This document shows, in pieces, positions 1 to 7,805 of a stretch of DNA of 64,000 bases. The notes beneath the pieces are model-generated. The model was not told the DNA's origin. It ran no database searches and was given only the letters and a program-made list of their open reading frames with translations. Location of the stretch: the NCBI GenBank assembly GCA_016703265.1, contig JADJCK010000002.1, positions 75,359-139,358 of the forward strand, given 5' to 3'. A program made the position numbers and the translations under genes. Every line of letters starts with the position of its first letter. The stretch's first letter is position 1. This stretch comes from a bacterium. Its GTDB lineage: Bacteria; Krumholzibacteriota; Krumholzibacteriia; LZORAL124-64-63.

Positions 1-1396
1 CCACGCGGCCCTGGCCCATGGCCAGGATCACGGTGGCGCCGCCGGTCACGATGTCGCCGCCGGCGAACACGTTCGGCAGGCTCGTCTGCATCAGGTCGTT
101 GATCTTGATGGTGCCCTTCTTCGCGTCGCGGTCGAGCTCGGGGCAGTCGGCCGTCAGCAGGGGATTGGGACCCTGGCCGATGGCGATCACCACGGTGTCG
201 ACGGCGAACTCGCGCACCTTGCCCTCGATGGGCACGGGCTTGCGGCGCCCGCTGGCGTCGGGCTCGCCCAGTTCCATCTCCTGGCAGCGGATCGCGCCCA
301 CGGCGCCCTTGCCGTCGTTGACGATCTCGAGCGGCGAGTGCAGCAGGTTGAACTCGACGCCTTCCTGCTCGGCGTGGTGGATCTCCTCGACGCGGGCCGG
401 CATCTCCAGCCGGCTGCGGCGGTAGACGAGATAGACCACCTCGGGCCGCAGGCGCTTGGCCGTGCGCGCGGAATCCATCGCCGTGTTGCCGGCGCCGATC
501 ACCGCGATGCGCTTGATCTTCTTGACCGGCGTGTCGGCGCCTTCGGGGAATTTGTAGCCGCCCATCAGGTTGACGCGCGTCAGGAACTCGTTGGCGCTGT
601 ACACGCCGTTGAGGTTCTCGCCGGGAATGCCGAGGAACCAGGGCAGGCCTGCGCCCGTCGAGACGAACACGACGTCGAACCGTGCGCGCACGCTGTCGAG
701 CGACTCGGCCTTGCCGACCGGGTAGTTCATGACGAACTCGACGCCCATGTCGCGCATGCCGTCGACCTCGCGCATGAGGATCTCCTTCGGCAGCCGGAAC
801 TGGGGGATGCCGTAGAACAACACGCCGCCCGGCTTGTGCAGCGCCTCGAAGACCGTGACCTTGTGGCCCTTCTGCGCCAGGTCGCTGGCTGCCGTCAGCC
901 CGGCCGGCCCCGAGCCGATGATGGCCACGGTCTTGCCGGTGGGCGCAGCCACCGTCGGGGTGATCTTCAGGTTGTGCTCCATGGCGTAGTCGCCAAGGAA
1001 CCGCTCCACGCGCCCGATGCCGCCGGGCTCGCGGCCCTTGTCCGGCCGGTTCAGCGTGCAGACCATCTCGCACTGGTCCTCCTGCGGGCACACGCGACCG
1101 CAGATCGCCGGCAGGAAGTTCTTCTCCTTGATCTTGCGCAGGGCGCCCTCGAAGTCCTTCTGGCCGACGAGCTGCAGGAACGCCGGGATGTCGATGCCGA
1201 CAGGGCAACCCGACACGCACGGCTTGTCCTTGCAATCGATGCAGCGCAGTGCTTCCTGTGTCGCTTCCTGCTCGTTGTAACCGAGGGGCACTTCCTCGAA
1301 GTTGAAGATGCGCGCCGTGGCCGCCTGTTCCCGCATGGGAACCTTGGTCTTGGCCTTGTTGAGGACCTTCTTGGGCTTCGGGCTTTCGTCGCTCAT
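1..1396 (-). CDS. nfnB: NfnB / GltA-type NADPH-dependent flavoprotein oxidoreductase (3' end cut by window edge)
   Basis: FAD- and iron-sulfur-containing pyridine-nucleotide oxidoreductase of the glutamate synthase small chain family. The ATG at 1396 lies 8 bases after an AGGAAGGA ribosome site. The N-terminus carries two four-cysteine clusters (C52, C55, C60, C64 with CIDCKDKPC, and C99, C103, C109, C113), followed by a dinucleotide-binding GSGPAGL at about residue 150 and a second one (VIGAGNTAMD) further on. About 465 codons are visible before the window ends, so the C-terminus is missing. The gene lies 15 bp after the NfnA-like gene, which makes an NfnAB-type NADH-dependent ferredoxin:NADP+ oxidoreductase more likely than a glutamate synthase chain: no GltB large subunit is seen. 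Many pipelines would call it gltA, gltD or sudA. Confidence 0.87.
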   Translation of the reverse strand, partial: MSDESPKPKKVLNKAKTKVPMREQAATARIFNFEEVPLGYNEQEATQEALRCIDCKDKPCVSGCPVGIDIPAFLQLVGQKDFEGALRKIKEKNFLPAICGRVCPQEDQCEMVCTLNRPDKGREPGGIGRVERFLGDYAMEHNLKITPTVAAPTGKTVAIIGSGPAGLTAASDLAQKGHKVTVFEALHKPGGVLFYGIPQFRLPKEILMREVDGMRDMGVEFVMNYPVGKAESLDSVRARFDVVFVSTGAGLPWFLGIPGENLNGVYSANEFLTRVNLMGGYKFPEGADTPVKKIKRIAVIGAGNTAMDSARTAKRLRPEVVYLVYRRSRLEMPARVEEIHHAEQEGVEFNLLHSPLEIVNDGKGAVGAIRCQEMELGEPDASGRRKPVPIEGKVREFAVDTVVIAIGQGPNPLLTADCPELDRDAKKGTIKINDLMQTSLPNVFAGGDIVTGGATVILAMGQGRV

Positions 1397-1411
1397 GACG
1401 GGTCCTTCCTT

Positions 1412-2290
1412 CTAGTTCCGCAGCTGGTCAGCGGCAGCTTCCAGGCGACAACGGTGGTAACTGTCCAGCGAGGAGCGCTCTTCCGGCTGGTAGTACGCCA
1501 GCCGCGTGATCAGCTCGTCGAAATCGACCTGGTGGCCGTCGAACTCGGGTCCCTCGACGCACGCAAAGCGCGTCTTGCCGCCCACGGTCACGCGGCAGGC
1601 GCCGCACATGCCCGTGCCGTCGACCATGATGGGATTCAGCGAAGCCTGGGTGGGGATCCCGAACGGCAGCGTGGCCCTGCACACGAACTTCATCATCACG
1701 ACCGGCCCGATGGTGATGACCTCGTCGACCTTCTCGCCGCCCTCGATCAGGTCGGTGAGCGCGTGCGTGACCATGCCCTTGCGTCCGTAGCTGCCGTCAT
1801 CGGTGGTGATGATCGTCTGGTCGGCAAGGGCGCGGATCTCGTCCTCGAGGATCAGCAGTTCCTTCGTGCGTGCGCCGAGGATGGCGATGCAGCGGTTGCC
1901 CGCCTCCTTGAGCGCCTGCACCTGCGGCCACACGACGGCGTTGCCGATGCCGCCGCCGACGCAGACCACCGTCTTGCCGGTGGGAATCTCCGTAGCCTTG
2001 CCCAGAGGGCCGGCCAGGTCATGAATCTCCTGACCCGGCTGCAGGCGCCCGAGCATCTCGGTCGTCTTGCCGACTTCCTGGAAGACCAGGGTGATGGTGC
2101 CCTTGCCGGGGTCGCGGCTCGCCAGGGTCAGCGGGATGCGCTCGCCCTCGTCGTTGACCCGCAGGATCACGAACTGCCCGGCCTTGCCGCGCTGCGCGAT
2201 GTGCGGGGCTTCGATCTCGAAGAGGCGGGTGCGGGGCGCCAGTTCCTGGACGCGAACGATCTTGTTCCCCACGGCAAGCTCCTTGGGCAC
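1412..2290 (-). CDS. nfnA: NfnA-type ferredoxin-NADP+ reductase / sulfide dehydrogenase subunit
   Basis: 292-residue PyrK/NfnA-family flavoprotein that passes electrons between NAD(H), a [2Fe-2S] cluster and its partner subunit. It has an N-terminal FAD-binding barrel with IPLTLAS (residues 52-58), an NAD-binding GGGIGNA (112-118) and a C-terminal cluster motif DGTGMCGAC with D224, C229, C232 and C244. An Asp plus three Cys is the ligand set known for NfnA. The GTG at 2290 is the only plausible start and has a weak ribosome site. It is transcribed ahead of, and 15 bp from, the NfnB-like gene, so the two form an operon. The closest alternative is a dihydroorotate dehydrogenase electron-transfer subunit (PyrK), but no pyrD is adjacent. 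Confidence 0.87.
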   Translation of the reverse strand: MPKELAVGNKIVRVQELAPRTRLFEIEAPHIAQRGKAGQFVILRVNDEGERIPLTLASRDPGKGTITLVFQEVGKTTEMLGRLQPGQEIHDLAGPLGKATEIPTGKTVVCVGGGIGNAVVWPQVQALKEAGNRCIAILGARTKELLILEDEIRALADQTIITTDDGSYGRKGMVTHALTDLIEGGEKVDEVITIGPVVMMKFVCRATLPFGIPTQASLNPIMVDGTGMCGACRVTVGGKTRFACVEGPEFDGHQVDFDELITRLAYYQPEERSSLDSYHRCRLEAAADQLRN

Positions 2291-2745
2291 GGTGGGCTTT
2301 CGCGGCAGGCGGCCGGCCGTGCGGCCGTCGCTGCGGTTGTGGCGGCAAAGTTACCGTCCCGGCCGGGGCATGCAAGCGCAAAACTGTGACAATGATTAGC
2401 GTTTTCAACGACTTGGCGCGTTGGCGGTCGCGGCGGGAACCGCGAAGCAGCGGGAGAAGGTCAAGGGGCCGCCGGAACTCCGCCCGCCGAACGGGGGGAA
2501 CGTTCGACGGGCCTGCGGATACGTTCGGCGGCCCCTTGCGCTGTCACACCTGAAGGTCCGTTCGCCGATCAAGAAGGCTGCATGGATCGTGCCGCCGGCC
2601 AGGTGCCGCCTTGACGGTGCCCGCGGCGCCCCGATCTTGCGACAGGAAGCGGTTTGGCCGCCGCGCGCTGCAGGTCTGCGCGCCTCCGCCGCCGCCGCCG
2701 GGCGTGCACCCTGCAAGGCAGGATGCGAAAGGACGGGGAATCCGC
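2291..2745. promoter_or_regulatory. divergent intergenic region nfnA / folE
   Basis: 455 bases without a convincing gene; the long ORFs crossing it are GC-driven shadows. The only AT-richer part, about 2378-2410, probably holds the promoter of the minus-strand nfnAB operon (TTGAAA on the minus strand near 2404), but no clean -10 is visible. I see no clear promoter for folE. Confidence 0.3.
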
Positions 2746-3300
2746 ATGGAAGAGATCATCCGCCGGCTCCTGGTGGAACTGGGCGAGGATCCGCAGCGCG
2801 AGGGACTGGCCAAGACGCCTGCCCGCGTCGCGCGGGCCTGGTCGGAGATGACCGTCGGCTACAGCCAGGACCCGGGCGCCATGGTGCGCGCCGCGCTGTT
2901 CACGGCCGAGAGCAAGGAAATGGTCGTCGTCAACGACATCGATTTCTACAGCACCTGCGAACATCACCTGCTGCCGTTCTTCGGCAAGGCCCATGTGGCG
3001 TACATCCCGAACGGGCGCATCGTCGGCCTGTCGAAGATGGCGCGCGTCGTGGAGGCCTATGCCCGCCGGCTGCAGGTGCAGGAGCGCATGACGGGGCAGA
3101 TCGCGCAGTGCCTGATGGAAAACCTCCAGCCGCTGGGCGTGGCGGTCGTCCTGCGCGCGCAGCACCTGTGCATGATGACGCGCGGCGTGCAGAAGCAGAA
3201 TTCCTACGCGGTCACCAGCGAGATGCTCGGCTGCTTCAAGAAGAGCCCGAAGACGCGGGGCGAGTTCCTGACCCTGATCCGCGAGAAGCCCTGGAGCTGA
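2746..3300 (+). CDS. folE: GTP cyclohydrolase I
   Basis: Cytosolic enzyme converting GTP to 7,8-dihydroneopterin triphosphate, the first step of folate, tetrahydropterin and queuosine precursor synthesis. The 184-residue product has the family's Zn ligands: C71 and H74 in YSTCEHH and C142 in QHLCMMTRG. The GRIVGLSKMAR and QVQERMTGQIA blocks are also conserved. The start is the ATG at 2746 after AAAGGACGGGG; longer versions of the frame add low-complexity sequence unlike the family. Length is normal. It stands alone, and a very long palindrome begins directly after its stop codon. Confidence 0.97.
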   Translation: MEEIIRRLLVELGEDPQREGLAKTPARVARAWSEMTVGYSQDPGAMVRAALFTAESKEMVVVNDIDFYSTCEHHLLPFFGKAHVAYIPNGRIVGLSKMARVVEAYARRLQVQERMTGQIAQCLMENLQPLGVAVVLRAQHLCMMTRGVQKQNSYAVTSEMLGCFKKSPKTRGEFLTLIREKPWS

Positions 3301-3390
3301 GCGTCAGCGAGGCACAAACGATTCGGGGTGCTGTCCTCGGGCCTGCGGCCCTGCGGATTGCACCCCGAATCGTTTGTGCCTCGCTGACGC
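3301..3390. repeat. 31-bp-stem perfect inverted repeat directly after folE
   Basis: Bases 3301-3331 are the exact reverse complement of 3360-3390, with a 28-base loop that contains a smaller GC-rich hairpin (gggcc-tgc-ggccc). The left arm starts at the base after the folE stop codon. There is no T-run on either side, so it is not a standard intrinsic terminator. Its length and perfection fit a palindromic intergenic element or recent duplication. No second copy is apparent in the window. Confidence 0.85.
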
Positions 3391-3555
3391 GCAGCGCGAC
3401 AAGAAACCCCAGCTAGACCCTATGGAGTGACCGGCCCCCTTGTCGTATCGTCGCCACCGTCGTTCAGGTGGTAGGCGATGGCGGCCGGGTGGCAAGCACC
3501 GCAGTCGCGGGTTAGCGCCGAGGGCCAGAGCCGCAGACGACGAAGGGAGCCGGCA

Positions 3556-4500
3556 ATGAGCAGTATACCACGTCGGGCTGGATGCACAGAGGACGATCGC
3601 CGTGGCGATGCTCCAGACCGGAACCGGGGAAGTGCAGCAGTGGGATGTGGCCAACGGCCACTGCCTTGAAGGGGATCCGCAAGTCGCCGCCGCACCGTTG
3701 GCTGCGTCTACGAGGCCGGTCCCACCGGCTACGCCCTGCAGCGGCTGCTCCAGAAGGAGGGGATCGAGTGCGATCGCCGCTCCGTCGCGATCCCGGTGCG
3801 CAGGGACCGGATCAAGACCGACCATCGGACGCCCGCAAGCTGGCGCAGTTGCACGCCGCGGGCTGCTGACGGCGGTGCATCCGCCGACCGAGGACGGAGT
3901 CGGTGCGCGACCTGTGCCGCTGCAGGGCGCAGCTGGATCTGGTGGCGCGCGGCCCGGCTCAGCAAGTTCCGCGCGTCGGGCGCTGGTCTTCCACGACGGC
4001 AACCAGTGGTCGCAGACGCACGCACCTGGCTCAGGGTTGAGTTCTGGGACGGCCGACCAGGTCGTGTTCGAGGATTACATGCTGGCTCTCGAACAGCACA
4101 GGCTCGGGTGGCGGCTCTGGACGAGCAACTGGTGGCTGTGGCAGCGCAGGAACCGTACCGCGCACCGGTGGCCCAGCTGCGCGCGGGCATGACACGGTCA
4201 CCCCTGTCCCTGGCCGCGGGTTGCAACGTCAGGGTCCACCGCCCTTGCTGGCTTACGGGACTGGGCCGAGCAGCACAGCAGGGCGACCAGCGACGCGAGG
4301 CAAGATCACCAAGACGGCAACCGCATCAGAGCCTCGATCGAGACCGCCTGGCACTACGGCACGCGGCGGTGGGCGAGGCTGCGCGGCGGTCAACCCCCAG
4401 GTATCGGGCTGACCGGCACAACAGGCCGCAACGGGCTGGTCGGCAGGAACACCCAACACCATCGCGGCCATCCACGATGCTGATGGGTGTGGAGACGCGG
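3556..4500 (+). pseudogene. IS110-family transposase, multiply frameshifted
   Basis: Pieces of a DEDD-type IS110 transposase can be read only by changing frame repeatedly. In order: HVGLDAQRTIAVAML (about 3568; its Asp is the first catalytic acidic residue), YEAGPTGYALQRLLQKEGIE (about 3698), DRIKTD and DARKLAQLHAAGLLTAVHPP (about 3800-3890), ALVFHDGNQWSQTHA (about 3985), DQVVFEDYMLALEQ (about 4055), ARVAALDEQLVAVAAQEPYR (about 4110), GKITKTGNRH (about 4300), ETAWHYG and NTIAAIH (about 4460). At least six shifts and lost segments rule out a functional product. The ATG at 3556 follows a reasonable GAAGGGAGC site. Unlike other frameshifts in the window, the sequence is eroded throughout. Confidence 0.8.
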
Positions 4501-4761
4501 GAAGCGCAGCCAATCGGCCGGACCCTGGTCGGCAATCGGAGACGGCGGATGAGAGCAGGCACGATCCGGAGAACCCGCGTTAACGCTATGCTGGGCCGAA
4601 CAGTCCAGATTCGCGTTGCTAGAGGCGGTACCTCCCGACGGAGCACGGTCATGCGGCACGGCACCGGTGCGCCGGCGCAACCCGCGTATATCAGGTGACA
4701 CGTCGTCGAAGGTCCTGCCCGTCCGCCCTCTCCGGTTGCTGTGGCCACAAGCAGAAAAGGG

Positions 4762-4793
4762 AAGGGCCGCCTCCCTGAAGGAAGACGGCCCTT
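4762..4793 (-). terminator. intrinsic terminator of the exported-protein gene at 4812-5519
   Basis: Arms aagggccg (4762-4769) and cggccctt (4786-4793) form a hairpin. On the minus strand it is followed by CCCTTTTC. It lies 18 bp after the stop of the minus-strand gene. Confidence 0.6.
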
Positions 4794-4811
4794 GACATGG
4801 GTCACTCCATA

Positions 4812-5519
4812 TCAGCGGTACGCGGACTTGAGGGCGCCCCAGGAGGTGGCGCTCGTGGGCGTGGGGGCACACGGGTCGCCGCGCGCCGGCTCGACGGCGG
4901 TGGCGTAGAGGCGGGGCCCGCCCACCGGCACCGAGGCCTGCAACTCGCCGTAGATGTCGACGGCCTCGCCCGAACGCAGGAACGGCTCGTACTGCGCGGG
5001 GTGGATCCGGCTGAGGTCGATGGCGTCGTAGCTCAGCCAGCGGCCGCAGTCCTGCACACAGGCGACGACGTGGTGGAACGGGCCCGTGTCATCGGCCATC
5101 AGCACGCCGCGTACGGCCGGCGCTGTGCCCCAGGCCAGTGCCGCCACGGGCGTCACGTTGCCGAAGGGGCCGAGCAGTTCGACGCTGCCGTCAGACTGCC
5201 GCAGCGCGGCGCGGTAGTGCCAGGTGCGCTCCGGCCACGGGGCAGCCAGGCTGACCGTGAAGGTCGCCTCCTGCTGCCAGGCGGGCAGGGGCATGGTCGG
5301 CAGCGTGGCGAGCGTCGGCTTGTCGCACGAACCGGCCAGCGTCTGCTCAAGGACGATCTCGTAGCCCGCAGGGTCGCCGTCCACCAGGTCATTGACCACG
5401 ACGATCGTGAATTCGAAGGTGCCGGTGGCCTGGTCGCAACTTGCGAGCAGGTCGACCACCGCGGCCGCGGGCGAAGCGGCCAGCAGCAGGGCCGCCGCCA
5501 TCAGGAACTTCTTGAACAA
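4812..5519 (-). CDS. exported protein of unknown function with C-terminal WGxLKSxYR motif
   Basis: 235 residues beginning at a TTG (5519), 7 bases after GGGGGAGG; a longer frame upstream is arginine/proline-rich and unlikely to be translated. The N-terminus LFKKFLMAAALLLAASPAAA is a signal peptide. The mature part has four or more cysteines (LLASCDQ, AGSCDK, VACVQDCGRW) and looks beta-rich. I recognise no family. The last nine residues, WGALKSAYR, match the end of another exported protein in this window (53942-54535, WGGVKALFR), so the C-terminus may be functional. The gene has its own terminator and probably its own promoter in the AT-richer stretch around 5690-5760. Confidence 0.72.
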   Translation of the reverse strand: MFKKFLMAAALLLAASPAAAVVDLLASCDQATGTFEFTIVVVNDLVDGDPAGYEIVLEQTLAGSCDKPTLATLPTMPLPAWQQEATFTVSLAAPWPERTWHYRAALRQSDGSVELLGPFGNVTPVAALAWGTAPAVRGVLMADDTGPFHHVVACVQDCGRWLSYDAIDLSRIHPAQYEPFLRSGEAVDIYGELQASVPVGGPRLYATAVEPARGDPCAPTPTSATSWGALKSAYR

Positions 5520-5842
5520 GGAACTGCCTCCCCCGGTGGGCCTCCTGCCCGGACCCGGCCGATCCCAGCGGCCGTTGCCGTTAGCGCGTCCAGCCGCCGC
5601 GAGGTGGTGGGGACGCGCCGCGCCGACTCCAGGAGGTGACCCGGGCCGGACGCCGGCGATGCATGGAACGCTCCGCGGCATAACGCACTATTGTATCACA
5701 TGAAACTGGGCGGCTAAGGCCGCTTGTCAGATAACGATACCATAGTCGACAGAGAAAATCAAACGGCCCCGGCCGGCTGTGTGCTCCTGGCCGGGGCCAT
5801 CGCTTTGCAAGGGGCGCCCGCTTCCGGCAGGCGCTCTCTCGC
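5520..5842. promoter_or_regulatory. intergenic region between two minus-strand genes
   Basis: 323 bases with no gene seen. It contains the trxB terminator (5765-5798), a short hairpin gcggc-taag-gccgc near 5711-5724, and an AT-richer stretch (5685-5760) that probably carries the promoter of the exported-protein gene. Confidence 0.4.
5765..5798 (-). terminator. intrinsic terminator of trxB
   Basis: A perfect 10-bp stem, ggccccggcc (5765-5774) with ggccggggcc (5789-5798). On the minus strand it is followed by the T-rich GTTTGATTTTCTC. Confidence 0.75.
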
Positions 5843-6784
5843 CTAGTCAGCGTGCCCCGCGAGCCAGCGCTCCGCATCGATCGCCGCCATGCAGCCGGTG
5901 CCGGCCGAGGTGATCGCCTGGCGGTAGACATGGTCCTGCACGTCGCCGCAGGCATAGACGCCCGGCTTGCCGACCGAGGTGGTGCCCGGCGTCGTGACCA
6001 GGTACCCCGAGGCGTCGGTCGGCAGCTGCCCGTTCAGGAACGCCGTGTTCGGCGTGTGGCCGATCGCGATGAAGCAGCCGGTCACCGGCAGTTCGCGGTC
6101 CGGGCCGCCGGTCGTGTCCTGCAGCACCAGCCCGCGCAGGATGCCCTTGTCGTCGGCCAGGTACTGCTTCGGGACACTGTTCCAGGCCACCTCGATCTTC
6201 GGGTTGGCCAGGGCGCGGTCCTGCATGATCTTCGAGCCCCGGAACTCGTCGCGGCGATGGATCAGGGTCACCTTCGCGGCGAAATTCGTCAGGTAGGTGG
6301 CTTCTTCCAGCGCCGTGTCGCCGCCGCCGACGACGGCGATCTCCTGGCCGCGGAAGAAGAACCCGTCGCAGGTGGCGCAGGCGCTCAGGCCCTTGCCGTG
6401 GAATCGTTCCTCGTCCGGCAGGTGGAGCCAGCGCGCCGTGCTGCCCGAGGCGATGATGACCACCGGCGCCTCGTAGGCGCCTGCATTGGTGCGCACCTTG
6501 TACGGCCCCGCGGACAGGTCGACCGCCTCGACCGTCTCGCCCTTGACGACGGTGCCGAACCGTTCGGCCTGGGCCTTCAGGCGGATCATCAGTTCCGGCC
6601 CGGTGATGCCGTCGGGAAAGCCGGGGAAGTTCTCGACCTCGGTCGTGATCGTCAGCTGACCGCCCGGCTGCTGGCCCTCGAACAGGAGATTGGGGACATT
6701 GGCCCGGCTCAGGTAGATGGCCGCGGTCAGGCCGGCCGGCCCGGATCCCACGATAATGGCCTTGGGGGCGGGGGACGCACTCAT
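5843..6784 (-). CDS. trxB: thioredoxin reductase
   Basis: 313-residue cytosolic flavoenzyme reducing thioredoxin with NADPH. It has the FAD motif GSGPAGLTAA (residues 13-22), the redox-active pair C136 and C139 in SACATCDG, NADPH-binding GGGDTALEEA (from 153), HRRDEFRGS (from 177) and the C-terminal FAD motif YACGDVQD. Length and domain order are typical of low-molecular-weight bacterial TrxR. The ATG at 6784 is preceded by CCACCGGAG. It is monocistronic, with a strong terminator. No thioredoxin gene is adjacent, although DsbD and TlpA proteins further along the window need this reducing power. Confidence 0.96.
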   Translation of the reverse strand: MSASPAPKAIIVGSGPAGLTAAIYLSRANVPNLLFEGQQPGGQLTITTEVENFPGFPDGITGPELMIRLKAQAERFGTVVKGETVEAVDLSAGPYKVRTNAGAYEAPVVIIASGSTARWLHLPDEERFHGKGLSACATCDGFFFRGQEIAVVGGGDTALEEATYLTNFAAKVTLIHRRDEFRGSKIMQDRALANPKIEVAWNSVPKQYLADDKGILRGLVLQDTTGGPDRELPVTGCFIAIGHTPNTAFLNGQLPTDASGYLVTTPGTTSVGKPGVYACGDVQDHVYRQAITSAGTGCMAAIDAERWLAGHAD

Positions 6785-6926
6785 GCTCGCTCGACTCCGG
6801 TGGAGGGGGATGACGGGCCGCAGCCCGCCCGGTGCCTGATAACGACCCTTCAGGGTAAGGCCGGCGGGCCGGATGTCAACCCGCCAGAAGCGGTCCGGGC
6901 GCGGGCAAAAATACCCGGGGCCAGCC

Positions 6927-6956
6927 TTGACGCCCTGCCTGCCGTGGCACTATTAT
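6927..6956 (+). promoter_or_regulatory. sigma-70 promoter of rplU-rpmA
   Basis: TTGACG (6927-6932), an 18-base spacer and TATTAT (6951-6956): the best housekeeping promoter in the window. It predicts a leader of roughly 110 bases before the rplU start. Confidence 0.75.
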
Positions 6957-7010
6957 TGGCGCTTGTGCCAAAGGCGGCTCATGCCCAATCAGCGGGTGAT
7001 GCCGATCTGG

Positions 7011-7040
7011 CGGCTTTTGCCCATTCGGCTTTTGCCCGTT
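7011..7040 (+). repeat. tandem 15-base repeat in the rplU leader
   Basis: cggcttttgcccatt (7011-7025) is followed at once by cggcttttgcccgtt (7026-7040), differing at one base. It lies within the presumed 5' untranslated leader of the L21-L27 operon, where autoregulatory leader structures are known in other bacteria. Confidence 0.7.
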
Positions 7041-7075
7041 CCAGACGCTTCGGAACGCCAACCGGTAGGAACGCG

Positions 7076-7387
7076 ATGTACGCTGTAGTCAAGATCAAGA
7101 AGCAGCAGTTCCGGGTCGAGCCGGACACGACGCTGCAGGTTCCGCTCCTGGCGGACGAGGTCGGCGCCAAACTGAGCTTCGACGAGGTGCTCATGTACGC
7201 GGACGGAGCGTCGGTCAAGGTCGGCAACCCGATCGTGGCCGGAGCGAAGGTCAGCGCCGAAGTGGTCGCCCACGGGCTGAGCCGCAAGATCGTCATCTTC
7301 AAGAAGAAGCGGCGGAAGAACTACCGGCGCAAGACGGGTCATCGTCAGCCGTTCACGCAGATCCGCATCACCGGCATCACCGGTTGA
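7076..7387 (+). CDS. rplU: 50S ribosomal protein L21
   Basis: 103-residue 23S rRNA-binding protein of the large subunit. The ATG at 7076 follows GGTAGGAACGCG. The sequence runs from MYAVVKIKKQQFRVEPD to a lysine/arginine-rich IFKKKRRKNYRRKTGHRQ and ends FTQIRITGI, all typical of L21. An in-frame upstream extension is spurious because the family starts here. It forms an operon with rpmA (65-bp gap), the near-universal bacterial arrangement, driven by the promoter at 6927. Confidence 0.97.
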   Translation: MYAVVKIKKQQFRVEPDTTLQVPLLADEVGAKLSFDEVLMYADGASVKVGNPIVAGAKVSAEVVAHGLSRKIVIFKKKRRKNYRRKTGHRQPFTQIRITGITG

Positions 7388-7452
7388 AGCCGAACCGCCT
7401 CCACGCGGCCGACTGACGGACGCGGGGGCCAGCCGAACAGAGAAGGTGCGAC

Positions 7453-7707
7453 ATGGCTCATAAGAAAGCAGGCGGATCGACCCGGAACGGGCGCGACTCC
7501 AATCCGCAGAACCTCGGTGTGAAGCGCTTCGGCGGCCAGACCGTCAGCGCGGGCACGATCATCGTGCGCCAGCGCGGCACGCGCATCCACCCGGGCAAGC
7601 ACGTGGGCAAGGGCAACGACGACACGTTGTACGCGCTCATCGACGGTACCGTGGAGTTCCAGGACTTCCGCGGGACCAAGAAGCGGGTCAACATCCTGCC
7701 GCTGTAG
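7453..7707 (+). CDS. rpmA: 50S ribosomal protein L27
   Basis: 84-residue large-subunit protein whose N-terminal tail reaches the peptidyl transferase centre. It starts directly with AHKKAGGSTRNGRDSN, so no N-terminal prepeptide needs cleavage as in Firmicutes. GTIIVRQRGTRIHPG is conserved. The ATG at 7453 follows AGAAGGTGCGAC. It is the second gene of rplU-rpmA and is followed by a hairpin terminator. Confidence 0.97.
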   Translation: MAHKKAGGSTRNGRDSNPQNLGVKRFGGQTVSAGTIIVRQRGTRIHPGKHVGKGNDDTLYALIDGTVEFQDFRGTKKRVNILPL

Positions 7708-7731
7708 CCGATGGACAGCAGCCAGGAAACC

Positions 7732-7757
7732 AAGCCCACCCCACGCGGGGTGGGCTT
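7732..7757 (+). terminator. hairpin terminator after rpmA
   Basis: A perfect 11-bp stem, aagcccacccc (7732-7742) and ggggtgggctt (7747-7757), with a four-base loop. Only a short T-containing tail follows (cgctatt), so termination may be partial and kdsB could receive read-through. Confidence 0.65.
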
Positions 7758-7805
7758 CGCTATTGGCGACGGACCCTGGCATTCACTTCCCGGATCGGAG
7801 ATGCC

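Larger units (their letters stand above)
3421..4811 (+). mobile_element. decayed IS110-family insertion sequence
   Basis: About 1.4 kb, a typical IS110 size, holding a broken IS110 transposase (3556-4500) and a non-coding tail. The proposed limits are a 12-bp inverted repeat, tatggagtgacc at 3421-3432 and ggtcactccata at 4800-4811; the limits are inferred. The segment at about 4500-4690 has an open frame with RTLVGN and RTVQIRVARG that may be an element-specific end region. IS110 elements are known to favour palindromic targets, and the 31-bp-stem palindrome lies only 30 bp to the left. Confidence 0.6.

Noticed and set aside
338..2389. 683-codon plus-strand ORF opposite nfnA and nfnB
   Set aside because: It is the antisense shadow of the two flavoprotein genes: composition is Arg/His/Leu-rich without domain motifs, while the minus strand shows clear cofactor-binding sites.
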